Of a stretch of DNA of 22,404 bases, positions 1 to 7,168 are shown piece after piece. The stretch lies in contig JAPSIU010000010.1 of assembly GCA_031178565.1 (NCBI GenBank), positions 1 to 22,404 on the forward strand. Direction: 5' to 3'. The DNA comes from Leucobacter sp. (lineage in GTDB: Bacteria > Actinomycetota > Actinomycetes > Actinomycetales > Microbacteriaceae). The translations under genes were made by a program, and so were the position numbers. Every line of letters starts with the position of its first letter. Position 1 is the first letter of the stretch. The notes beneath the pieces were generated by a model. That model was not told where the DNA came from, did no database searches, and worked only from the letters and a program-made list of their open reading frames with translations.

Positions 1-254
1 ATGCCGGCCTCGGCGAGCGGGGTGTCGAGGACCCGAGCGGATCCGAAGTCGGCCTGAAGCCGGTCGGTCACGCGGAAGACCCCCCCGAGCGGGCCGATGT
101 CCTCCCCCATGAGCAGCACGCGCTCGTCCGCGGCCATCGCGGCGCGCAGGCCCTCGTTGATCGCCCGCGCGAGCGGCAGCGTGGTCCGCTCGGTCAGGGC
201 GGCGATGCCCGACGCCTCCGCGGCGCCCGGGCTCGGCAGGGTCTCGGCGCTCAT
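1..254 (-). CDS. 2-oxoacid dehydrogenase E1 component, beta subunit (5' part only)
   Basis: Only the first 84 codons are inside the window; the gene continues past base 1. The translation starts MSAETLPSPG, then TLPLARAINEGLRAAM, LLMGEDIG, GGVFRVTDRLQ and DTPLAEAGI. These are the N-terminal signatures of the transketolase-like E1 beta subunit of pyruvate or branched-chain 2-oxoacid dehydrogenases. The E1 alpha-beta heterotetramer decarboxylates a 2-oxoacid with thiamine diphosphate and passes the acyl group to the E2 lipoyl domain in the cytoplasm. The ATG overlaps the TGA of the E1 alpha gene by 4 nt (ATGA), so the two are translationally coupled. The E2 gene would be expected farther left, outside the window. 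Branched-chain versus pyruvate specificity cannot be settled from this fragment. Confidence 0.88.
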   Translation of the reverse strand, partial: MSAETLPSPGAAEASGIAALTERTTLPLARAINEGLRAAMAADERVLLMGEDIGPLGGVFRVTDRLQADFGSARVLDTPLAEAG

Positions 255-1435
255 TCGGCGACCTCCTCGAACGAAGATTCGTAGCGGTCGAGCCACTCGC
301 GCTGCTCCTCGATGCGCGGGTGGGGTTCGGAGTAGACGTACGCGAACATCGAGTCGGCGTCGGGCGCGGGCAGGCTCAGGATCGCGTCGCGCGTCCGCTT
401 CGCCTCGCGGTCGGCGGTGGCGTGCGCCTCATCGAAGAAGGCGTCCTCGACGCCCAGCGAACGCAGGTAGCGCTCGAGCCGCTCGATGGGATCGCGCTGC
501 TGCCACATCTCGAGCTCGCCGGCCTCCCGGTAGCGCGTGGGGTCGTCGCTCGTGGTGTGCGCTCCGATGCGGTAGGTGAGCGCCTCGATGTACCCCGGGC
601 CCCGGCCGGTCCTGGCGAGATGCAGGAAGCGGCGCCCCACCGCGTACGCGGCGAGCGGGTCGTTGCCGTCGATCTGCACGCTGCGCAGGCCGAAGCCGAG
701 CGCGCGGCGGTAGAGCGGGGTGCGCGACTGGCGGGTCACCGGAACCGAGATCGCCCAGCGGTTGTTCTGCACCACGAACACCTCGGGGGTCTGGTAGCTC
801 GCGGCGAAGATGAGCGCCTCGTTCGCGTCCCCCTGGCTCGTGGTGCCGTCGCCGTAGAACACCATGGTGGCGTCGCCGGTGGCGGTGCCGTCCTCGCCGG
901 CGTCGAGTGCCGTGTCCCCCGCGCGCCGCTTCGCGTCGAGCAGCTGGCCGAGGGCGTAGCCGGTCGCGTGCTGGGTCTGCGCGCCGAGGACGAGGGTGTA
1001 GAGGTGGAAGTTGCCGTTCGCGGGATCGGTGACGTCCCAGCCGCCGTGCGTGAGCCCGCGGAAGAGGGCTGCGATGTTCAGGAGATCGACGCCGCGGATC
1101 TTCGCGACCGCGTGCTCGCGGTAGGCGGGGAAGATGTGGTCCTGAGGCTCGGCCGCGCGGGCGAGCCCCACCTGGCAGCCCTCCTGCCCGACGCTCGGCA
1201 CCCACAGCGCCAGCTGCCCCTGACGCTGCAGGTGCGTGCACTCGGTGTCGAATGCGCGGGTGCCGACCATGTCGCGGTACCACTGCTTGAAGTCCTCGAC
1301 GCCGACCGCCTCGAGCTCCTCGGCGAATTCCGCCGCGGTGCCGGAGGGCGCGTAGTCCCCGGCGTCGTCGAGGAACCGGATCGGCTCGGGATCCACACCG
1401 CTGTGCAGCGGGCTCTCCATGATTTGCTCGTTCAT
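251..1435 (-). CDS. 2-oxoacid (probably branched-chain) dehydrogenase E1, alpha subunit
   Basis: A 394-aa thiamine-diphosphate E1 alpha subunit of full family length. The cofactor motif is clear: YGDGTTSQGDANEAL around residues 194-208, ending in QNNRWAIS (223-230), i.e. GDG(X)~27NN. FPAYREHAV (102-110) and YRIGAHTTSDDPTRYR (288-303) match the actinobacterial branched-chain E1 alpha pattern, including the loop with conserved Ser/Thr. With the beta subunit it oxidatively decarboxylates 2-oxoacids, typically those from Val, Leu and Ile. I start at the ATG at 1435 (MNEQIMESPL) because the longer open frame upstream runs antisense-like through the regulator gene. An ATG at 1420 is an alternative. 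A LysR-type gene lies 62 bases upstream on the same strand, and a promoter candidate sits in that gap. Family assignment is secure; the exact substrate is inferred. Confidence 0.9.
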   Translation of the reverse strand: MNEQIMESPLHSGVDPEPIRFLDDAGDYAPSGTAAEFAEELEAVGVEDFKQWYRDMVGTRAFDTECTHLQRQGQLALWVPSVGQEGCQVGLARAAEPQDHIFPAYREHAVAKIRGVDLLNIAALFRGLTHGGWDVTDPANGNFHLYTLVLGAQTQHATGYALGQLLDAKRRAGDTALDAGEDGTATGDATMVFYGDGTTSQGDANEALIFAASYQTPEVFVVQNNRWAISVPVTRQSRTPLYRRALGFGLRSVQIDGNDPLAAYAVGRRFLHLARTGRGPGYIEALTYRIGAHTTSDDPTRYREAGELEMWQQRDPIERLERYLRSLGVEDAFFDEAHATADREAKRTRDAILSLPAPDADSMFAYVYSEPHPRIEEQREWLDRYESSFEEVAE

Positions 1436-1472
1436 CCCGATCAAGTGTAATGAGCGCGGGCCCCGCCGCGAG

Positions 1473-1501
1473 GATATAGCTCGATCACCCGCCGTGTTCA
1501 G
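1473..1501 (-). promoter_or_regulatory. Candidate promoter for the E1 alpha/beta genes
   Basis: Read on the minus strand, CTGAAC (1501-1496) and TATATC (1478-1473) are separated by 17 bases. These are weak -35 and fair -10 hexamers in an otherwise GC-rich stretch. The start site would fall near 1466, about 30 bases before the E1 alpha ATG. The -35 overlaps the last codons of the LysR gene. This is a consensus match by eye only. Confidence 0.3.
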
Positions 1502-2376
1502 TACTCGGCGACGCTCAGCACGGTGTTGGCGTGGGCGTCGGCGAGCGCCGCTGTCACCCGGGCCTCGTGCTCGCTCAGGGAGGGGCGCTGCAGCAGCACG
1601 AACCTGACCTTCCCGAGGTCCGGCAGCACCCGCTCCGGGACCCCCTGCCTGAGCTGCCGCGGCACCAGCGAACTCGGCAGCACGCCGATGCCGAGGCCTC
1701 CGCGGAGGGCCGCGACGACACCGCTCGTGCCCTGGCATTCGCAGGCCGTGGTCCACGAGTGCCCGGCCTTCTCGAGCGCGGCGGTGGTCTTCTCGCGTGT
1801 GATGCTCGGCGCGCGGTAGGTCACGAGCGGCAGCGGCTCGTCGGGCCTCAGCTCGAGATCGGCGTCCATGACCCAGACGAGGCGGTCCTCCGCGATCGTG
1901 CGGCCCGCGAACGGGCGCATGAGGGCGTCGGTGTACTGCTTCACGAGGACGAGATCGAGTTCTTCGGTCTTGAGCGCCTCGATGATCGGCGCATACTCGT
2001 CGACCTTGAGCGAGAGGGTGATGTCCGGGTTCCGCCTGGTGAACGCGCGGAGCATGCGCGGCAGCTGCGTGTTCGCGAAGTCCTCCGCGACTCCGAACCG
2101 CACTCGCCCCTCCGCTCGCGACTCGCCGAAGAACCGAGTGAGCTCCTGGTGCAGGCGATCGTACGGGACTGCGAGCCGCTGCAGCCGCTCACCCGCATCC
2201 GTCAGCGTCGCGCCCCCGCTGCTGCGCTCGAAGAGCTGGGCGCCGAGCGCCTGTTCGAGTCTTTGGACGTGCTGACTCACCGTGGGCTGGCTCAGGTTGC
2301 GCAGCCGCGCCGCACGGGAGAAGCTGCTCATCTCGGCGACTGCGAGGAACGTCTGGATGAGCTTCGGGTCGGTCAC
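1498..2376 (-). CDS. LysR-type transcriptional regulator
   Basis: 292 aa. The N-terminal winged helix-turn-helix (about residues 5-64) shows the LysR pattern: IQTFLAVAEMSSFSRAA, then LSQPTVSQHVQRLEQALG and LFERSSGGATLTDAG. The remainder is a periplasmic-binding-protein-like effector domain (about 88-290). The start is GTG at 2376; an ATG eight bases upstream is out of frame and reaches a stop at once. The gene is upstream of and co-oriented with the E1 alpha/beta genes and divergent from the broken MFS gene, so either could be its target. A GTAT-N11-ATAC dyad lies 10 bases upstream of the start and fits the T-N11-A rule for LysR sites, suggesting autoregulation. The effector is unknown; a 2-oxoacid or amino acid would suit the context. 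Confidence 0.9.
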   Translation of the reverse strand: MTDPKLIQTFLAVAEMSSFSRAARLRNLSQPTVSQHVQRLEQALGAQLFERSSGGATLTDAGERLQRLAVPYDRLHQELTRFFGESRAEGRVRFGVAEDFANTQLPRMLRAFTRRNPDITLSLKVDEYAPIIEALKTEELDLVLVKQYTDALMRPFAGRTIAEDRLVWVMDADLELRPDEPLPLVTYRAPSITREKTTAALEKAGHSWTTACECQGTSGVVAALRGGLGIGVLPSSLVPRQLRQGVPERVLPDLGKVRFVLLQRPSLSEHEARVTAALADAHANTVLSVAEY

Positions 2377-2385
2377 TCTCGCATT

Positions 2386-2404
2386 GTATCGAGACTTTCA
2401 ATAC
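2386..2404. promoter_or_regulatory. LysR-type binding dyad GTAT-N11-ATAC
   Basis: Perfect inverted tetranucleotides GTAT (2386-2389) and ATAC (2401-2404) with exactly 11 bases between, matching the T-N11-A box of LysR-type regulators. It lies between the LysR GTG and the divergent MFS gene. A second perfect dyad, CATTG-CGG-CAATG, follows at 2409-2421. The arm geometry is seen directly; regulator binding is inferred. Confidence 0.45.
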
Positions 2405-2469
2405 GAACCATTGCGGCAATGTTGAGATGACAATATGCAGAGCTCCTGTCCCCCGACGAAACCGGACTC

Positions 2470-3766
2470 ATGCCCCGCCTCACCTCTCGATCCGTTCCCG
2501 ATGCTCGGTCCGCGGGTGCTGGGCACCTGCAGCTCGCCTGGTCGGTGCTCCTGATCCCCAATCTCCGCCGCTTCGTCACCGCCTACGCGGCGCTCATCAC
2601 GGCCATCTCAGTGCAGCGCACCGTGCTCGCGTGGACCATGCTCGAGATCTCGGGAGACATCGCCCTCGTCGGCGTCGCCGTCATGATGCAGTTCGCCCCG
2701 GTACTCGTCTTCGGGCTCGCCGCCGGCGCCGCCGCAGACCGATGGGCGAAAAAGCGTGTGCTCCTCGTGTGCCAGACCTGCTACATCGCGATCGCCTGCG
2801 TCGCGGTCCTCCTGGTCGCCCGGCGCGAGCGGCACGGTGCAGGCGTTCCAGCACCCTCCGGCCCACGGCATCGTGAGCGAGATGGTGGAGCCGGCCCGCA
2901 TCACCGCGGGCGTCTCGTTCACCTCGTCGGCGTTCCAGGCCGGGCAGGTCATCGGCCCCGCACTCGGCGGCGTCGTCCTCGCACAGCTGGGGGCGGTGCC
3001 GACCTGGGGGATCGCGATCGCCGTGCTCTGCCTGTCGCTCCTCCTGCTGCTGCGCATCGACGGGTCGCAGCTGAACCGGGCGGTTCGCGAGCCCGGGCAG
3101 CGCGCTTCCGTCGCCACCGGCCTCCGCTATCTCGCGGAACGCCCCGACTTCGTCATGACGCTCGCACTGATCCTGACCATCTCGCTCTCCGTCTACGCCA
3201 CGCCGGTCATCCTCACCTCGTTCGCGAATGACGAGTTCCGCATCGGCGCCGCGGGCTACGGCATGCTCAACTCGGTGCTCGCACTCGGCGCCGTGGTGGG
3301 CGCACTCCTGAGTGCGCAGCGGCCCGCACCGACGCTCCCGACGCTCCTCGTCCTCGTCTGCGTGCTCGGCGCGAGCCAGATCGCGGTGAGCCTCTCTCCG
3401 TTCCTGTGGCTCTTCTGCATCATGCTCGCCCTGCGCGGCCTCGCCAGCCTCCTGACCACCACCGCCGCAGACGCCTTCCTGCAGATCAACACCGACCCGC
3501 TCATGAGGGGCCGGATCCTCTCCGTGTACGGCATCACGATGAACGCGGGGATGGCGCTCGGCAACCTCCTCATGGGAGGGCTCGTAGCGCAATTCGGAGT
3601 ACGGCCCGTGCTCCTCGTCGCAAGCGCGCTGCCGATGCTGCTCGCCGGTGTCGTTCTCGGCGGGCGCCGCGCTCGCGCCTGCGCACCCCCCGCCCCGCAC
3701 TGCCCCCTCAAGGCGTTGTGTGCGGCCGCCCCGGGCTCCGGGGCCACCGCACTCATCGCGTCGTCC
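2470..3766 (+). pseudogene. Disrupted MFS exporter (MFS_3/EntS-like)
   Basis: The first part (ATG 2470 to about 2820) encodes the start of an MFS_3-type exporter. It has TM1-TM3 and the intracellular loop AAGAAADRWAKKRVLL, followed by IAIACVAVLLVA. Homology then continues one frame over from about 2822 (GTVQAFQHPPAHGIVSEMV, then SSAFQAGQVIGPALGG) through TM helices to about 3666. The loop and helix that normally separate these blocks (roughly 15-18 residues, TM4) are missing. The lesion is therefore an internal deletion with a frame change, not just a one-base sequencing slip. At the 3' end the frame has no stop and runs antisense through the convergent deacylase gene to 4918, suggesting loss of the true C-terminus too. 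The native substrate (siderophore or drug) is unknown. A functional frameshifted product is unlikely. Confidence 0.7.
3728..3744 (-). terminator. GC-rich hairpin after the catabolic operon
   Basis: GCCCCGG (3728-3734) and CCGGGGC (3738-3744) form a perfect 7-bp stem with a 3-nt loop, beginning 22 nt past the stop codon of the deacylase gene on the minus strand. No U-run follows, as is common in GC-rich actinobacteria. It is the best terminator candidate for the seven-gene operon. Confidence 0.4.
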
Positions 3767-4795
3767 TCAGACCACGGCGACTTCGGACAGCACCGTTCCG
3801 AAGATGATCGATTCCTCGCCGATATTCGTGGCGCACCGGCGGCGGATCCACACCACCACGCCGTCGTTGGGCGCGGTCACCTCTTCCCGCACGTCGCCGA
3901 GGTGATCCACGATCTCGGCGAGCAGCGTGCCGCCCGCGACGTCCTCGCCCGGCTCGGCGTGGGCCACGTAGAATCCGCCGGACCGCGTCGGGGCGAACGT
4001 GGCGTCGACTCGGCGGTAGCGCTCGAGCAGCTTCGCCTCGCCCTCGATGACGCCCGTGTAGCGCAGGATGTTGAGCACGCAGCCCAGGTGGTGCTCGACG
4101 ATGCCCCGTTTGTAGGCGCCCCCGCCGTACTCGAGTGTGACAGCGGGCTTGCCGGCCTCCAGGAACGCGATGCGAGAGGTTCCGCCCCAGGCGCCCCCCT
4201 TCCACAGGATCTCATTGCCGGCCGCGATGCCGAGGGGCTGCGCCAGATCCTCGAACCCGCCCTGCACCACCGCGAGGGGTGCGATCTGGCCGTACGCACC
4301 GCCCGTGTGGATGTCGACCATCGCGTCGGCGGCGGGAATGATCTCGCGAATGTAGAGGTCCGCGAGCTTGGCCGAGAAGGTTCCGGTGGAGGACCCGGGG
4401 AAGACGCGGTTGAAGTTGCAGCCGTCGACCTGGCTGACTCGGGAGTCGGCCACGAAGGCGGTCTCGCTCACGCACGGGATCGCGATGACGGTGCCGTGCA
4501 TCCGCTCGGGGTCGAGGTACTCGAACGACTCTCGGACGGCCTGCTGACCGTCGTACTCATCGCCGTGCACTCCCGCCTGGATCACGATGCGAGGCCCGCG
4601 GTACCTGCCGTGGAAGACGCGGAAGTCGAATCCGGCCTCCTGTCCCGCGACGTCGACGCCGAGCACGATGCGTCCGTCGGCCGCCGAACCCGGGGCGACG
4701 TCGACATCGCCGAGTCGATAGTTCGCGTCCTGCAGCTCATCGGTGGCCGCGGGAACGGAGACTGGTGTCCGCTTCCAGGTTTCCTGCTCTGCCAT
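3767..4795 (-). CDS. AstE/DoeB-like zinc deacylase (succinylglutamate desuccinylase/aspartoacylase family)
   Basis: 342-aa M14-like zinc amidohydrolase. Visible motifs are GVHGDE (75-80, Zn ligands His77 and Glu80), CNFNR (126-130, substrate-carboxylate Asn/Arg), DIHTGG (161-166, Zn ligand His163) and LEYGGG (221-226, probable catalytic Glu222). A C-terminal beta domain (about 255-342) is typical of the group. Family members remove an acyl group from the amino group of an amino acid: AstE, aspartoacylase, and DoeB, which deacetylates N-acetyl-diaminobutyrate in ectoine breakdown. No ectoine hydrolase is present here, so that pathway is not supported. The start ATG at 4795 has a strong ribosome site, AAGGAG, about 8-10 bases upstream. 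It is the last gene of the operon, 38 bases after the flavin oxidase gene. Acyl donor and amino acid are unknown. Confidence 0.85.
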   Translation of the reverse strand: MAEQETWKRTPVSVPAATDELQDANYRLGDVDVAPGSAADGRIVLGVDVAGQEAGFDFRVFHGRYRGPRIVIQAGVHGDEYDGQQAVRESFEYLDPERMHGTVIAIPCVSETAFVADSRVSQVDGCNFNRVFPGSSTGTFSAKLADLYIREIIPAADAMVDIHTGGAYGQIAPLAVVQGGFEDLAQPLGIAAGNEILWKGGAWGGTSRIAFLEAGKPAVTLEYGGGAYKRGIVEHHLGCVLNILRYTGVIEGEAKLLERYRRVDATFAPTRSGGFYVAHAEPGEDVAGGTLLAEIVDHLGDVREEVTAPNDGVVVWIRRRCATNIGEESIIFGTVLSEVAVV

Positions 4796-4833
4796 GTTCC
4801 ATATCTCCTTTGTTACGTGTGGACGGTGTTCCC

Positions 4834-5958
4834 CTACGCGGCGAATGCCCGCTGCAGGAACGCGATATCCGGATCCGCGGCGCCGGTGAGCGCGAGGCCC
4901 GCGGCGATCGATCCGTAGACGGGTGAGAGTTTGAAGCCGTGGCCGGAGAAGCCGAGTGCGTAGTTGATCCGCGAGTCCGGCGCGGCTTTCTGTATGAGCG
5001 GGCGCGCGTCCTCGGTGTACCCCTCGAAGTAGGTCTCGACGCGGAAAGGCTGCTCGTGCAACTCCGGGAAGTAGGTGCCGACCCGCTCGACGAAGCCGGC
5101 GAGGTTCGAATGCCGCACGGTGTAGTCGGCTTCATCGGGGGAGTCGACCGGCTCGTGGTGCAGCCCCGAGAGGCCGAGCTTCACCGAGAGGCCGTCCTGG
5201 GACGGCACCCCGTAGAACTGGGTGGGCTCCGCCCGGAGGAAGGGAGGGACATCGGCGAACGCGCCGAACCGCTTCGGGAAGTACCAGGCCGAGGTGAGCT
5301 TCTTCGGCTGGATCAGCCCGTCGCTCACGGCGGCGGCGAGCTTGGGCGCCCAGGCGCCGGTCGCGACGACGATCTGGTCGTACGTCGCGTCGCCGGCGGC
5401 CGTCCGCAACGTCACGCCGCTGCCGGTCTCCACGATGTCGAGCACCGGGGTGCGCTCGAAGACCCGCGCACCGCGGACGACCGCGGCCCGCACCGCGCTC
5501 TGGACCGTGAGCTCCGGGCGGATGATGCCGCCGTCGTGGTCGTACATGCCGAGATCGTCATCGTGATACTCCTGGAAGGGGAAGCGCTCCCGCATCTGAG
5601 CGGGCGTGAGCTCGTCGACGTGGAGCCCGTAGCGGTCGACCCCTTCCCGCCCCCTCTCGAGCTGCCGGCAGCCCGCCGTGCCCACGATGAGGAAGCCGGT
5701 GATGACGCGGAGCTGCTGCTCGGTCTCCTCCTCCAACTGCCTCCACAGCTCTTCGCCGCGCTGGATGAGGGGCACATACCCCGGATCCTCGTACTGCACG
5801 GTGCGGAACACGCGCCCGTCGCCGCCCGCGGCGCCGAAGCCGTGCCCGATCGTGAACTGCTCGTAGCCGTCGACCTCGACCCCCTCCGCGCGGGCGAGAC
5901 TCCAGAGCGTCTGAGACCCGATCGCCCCGAGCCCGACTACCGCTACACGCTTGCTCAT
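4834..5958 (-). CDS. FAD-dependent oxidase, monomeric sarcosine oxidase/MTOX family (paralogue 1)
   Basis: 374-aa DAO-superfamily flavoenzyme. It has an N-terminal FAD dinucleotide motif, VVGLGAIGS (7-15), then YEQFTIGHGFG, and Arg49 in GGDGR at the MSOX Arg49 position. The C-terminal signature GFSGHGFK (336-343) is diagnostic of the sarcosine/N-methyl-amino-acid oxidase group. By eye alignment with Bacillus MSOX, the O2-activating lysine is kept (Lys260, in VKLG). The active-site His269 is replaced (Ser264), and the Cys315 that binds FAD covalently is Glu312 (FEGYT). It probably oxidises a secondary or primary amino compound to an imine with noncovalent FAD. It follows the phosphotriesterase-like gene after a 179-base AT-containing gap and precedes the deacylase. 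A paralogue lies at 19493-20593. Sarcosine should not be assumed as substrate. Confidence 0.82.
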   Translation of the reverse strand: MSKRVAVVGLGAIGSQTLWSLARAEGVEVDGYEQFTIGHGFGAAGGDGRVFRTVQYEDPGYVPLIQRGEELWRQLEEETEQQLRVITGFLIVGTAGCRQLERGREGVDRYGLHVDELTPAQMRERFPFQEYHDDDLGMYDHDGGIIRPELTVQSAVRAAVVRGARVFERTPVLDIVETGSGVTLRTAAGDATYDQIVVATGAWAPKLAAAVSDGLIQPKKLTSAWYFPKRFGAFADVPPFLRAEPTQFYGVPSQDGLSVKLGLSGLHHEPVDSPDEADYTVRHSNLAGFVERVGTYFPELHEQPFRVETYFEGYTEDARPLIQKAAPDSRINYALGFSGHGFKLSPVYGSIAAGLALTGAADPDIAFLQRAFAA

Positions 5959-6024
5959 CCTTGAACCACCAATCAGCTCGACATCTGCAATAGAACAATA
6001 TCAGAATGTGGGATGTCGTGCCGT

Positions 6025-6057
6025 AGTCGGGCACCGCTCTTCCCCATAGCCCCGACT
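6025..6057 (-). other. Hairpin in the PTE-oxidase intercistronic gap
   Basis: AGTCGGG (6025-6031) and CCCGACT (6051-6057) form a 7-bp perfect stem, extendable by one pair with a bulge, in the 179-base gap between the PTE-like gene and the first oxidase gene. The stretch 5970-6012 beside it is AT-rich for this genome. The gap may hold an internal promoter, attenuator or processing site. No clear -35/-10 pair could be assigned. Confidence 0.3.
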
Positions 6058-6137
6058 TCGCCGGAGTAAATGGCGCAAATTCGACCCCCGGAAGAGAAGG
6101 ACACGTGCCACGTTTCAGCACGCCGCCTCGATTCGGG

Positions 6138-7097
6138 CTACAGCTCGCCCGTGAAGACCCGTCGCGGGTTGTCGACCAGCACCGCCTCGAGCTCCTCCGC
6201 TCCGATGCCTGCGGCCCGCAGTCGCGGCAGGAAGACATCGCCGATGGCCGAGTACCCCCGACCTCCGTACGCGCGGAGATGCGACTTCATGCAGATGTCC
6301 TGCGAGAGCAGCAGGCGATCCTGGCGCCCGCGCGCGAACACCTCGCGGATCAACTCGACCCGTCGCGAGATCTCCCACTCGTTCTCCCCCCGCAGGAGGT
6401 CGAACTGCACCCATGCGCCCTCAGCCGCGATCCTCTCGTGGAGATCGGGGTCGTGCACGCTGTCGAGGTGCCCGATCACGACCCGCCCGAGATCCGCTCC
6501 CTCCTCGCGCAGCACCCCCAGCTGGTGCAGCGCCACCCGCGAGGCGAAGGCGTGCGTGGTCAGCGGCAGGCCGGTTCGCAGATGCGCCCGGGCCGCGGCC
6601 CGGAGCGTACGCTCCTCGGCGGGCGTCATCGTGAGCCCGCTCGCGATCTCGCCGATGATGCCCGGTCTCACGCCCGTGTCGCCGACCCCGTGCTCGATCT
6701 CCTCGACGAGCTGAGCGGCGAGCTTCGAGACGCTGCTGCGCGCGACGTCCGCCGGATGGAACTCCTCCAGGTACCAGCCCGCACCCATCACGATCGCGAT
6801 GCCGCTCTCCCGCGAGATGCGCTGCAGCATCAGCGGGTCCCGCCCGATGCCGGGCGGCGTGACGTCGCACAGGGTGCGCCAGCCGGCCTCCCGCAGCCGC
6901 CGCAGCTCCTCGATCACGAGCGGGGCGTCGGTGAGGCGCTTGTTGTAGTCCCCCGTGACCTCGTAGCGGTCGATCCACACGTGCTCGTGCATGAGCGTGC
7001 GACCGAGCGCCTCCGCGCCCACCGGTCCGAGCACCGTCTGCACCGTCTGCACCGAAGTCACCGGGAGCCCGGCCGACCGATCGGTATCCACTGTCAT
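6138..7097 (-). CDS. Phosphotriesterase-like (PHP/lactonase family) metallohydrolase
   Basis: 319-aa amidohydrolase-superfamily TIM barrel of normal length. The binuclear metal site is complete: HEH (His37, His39) in LMHEHVW, Glu150 in IIGEIAS, His182 in THAF, His210 in IGHLDS, and Asp267 in SQDICMK. The bridging ligand is Glu150, whereas phosphotriesterase and the PLL lactonases use a carboxylated lysine. That places this protein with the Glu-type phosphotriesterase-homology proteins. Known relatives hydrolyse lactones, esters or other carbonyl substrates; organophosphate activity should not be assumed. The ATG at 7097 has AGAGG just upstream. It follows the binding-protein gene after 71 bases that contain a strong hairpin. 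Its place in a dipeptide-transporter operon suggests it opens the imported compound. The true substrate is unknown. Confidence 0.85.
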   Translation of the reverse strand: MTVDTDRSAGLPVTSVQTVQTVLGPVGAEALGRTLMHEHVWIDRYEVTGDYNKRLTDAPLVIEELRRLREAGWRTLCDVTPPGIGRDPLMLQRISRESGIAIVMGAGWYLEEFHPADVARSSVSKLAAQLVEEIEHGVGDTGVRPGIIGEIASGLTMTPAEERTLRAAARAHLRTGLPLTTHAFASRVALHQLGVLREEGADLGRVVIGHLDSVHDPDLHERIAAEGAWVQFDLLRGENEWEISRRVELIREVFARGRQDRLLLSQDICMKSHLRAYGGRGYSAIGDVFLPRLRAAGIGAEELEAVLVDNPRRVFTGEL

Positions 7098-7128
7098 CAG
7101 AGCCTCTTTCCCGATCTGCGACGCAAGA

Positions 7129-7156
7129 GGGGCGGGAACCGGCAGGTCCCCGCCCC
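7129..7156 (-). terminator. Strong intercistronic hairpin after the binding-protein gene
   Basis: A 12-bp stem (7129-7140 with 7145-7156, one G-U pair) closes a 4-nt loop, GGCA on the plus strand. It starts 12 bases after the SBP stop codon and is followed on the minus strand by CTCTTG rather than a long U-run. Such hairpins behind binding-protein genes often protect the upstream mRNA and partly terminate transcription, giving excess SBP over downstream enzymes. The stem is read directly; the role is inferred. Confidence 0.6.
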
Positions 7157-7168
7157 CTCATCGGACGA

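Noticed and set aside
320..1450. 376-aa plus-strand open frame opposite E1 alpha
   Set aside because: It is an antisense shadow of a high-GC gene. It is rich in R, V, A and G with no family motif, while the minus strand carries clear thiamine-diphosphate motifs.
3767..4795. Ectoine degradation cluster (doe/eut)
   Set aside because: Only a DoeB-like deacylase is present. There is no ectoine hydrolase, and the other genes differ.
2756..4918. 720-aa protein joining MFS helices to a long hydrophilic tail
   Set aside because: The tail after about 3666 is antisense to the deacylase gene and has no domain. It results from a lost stop codon, not a real fusion.
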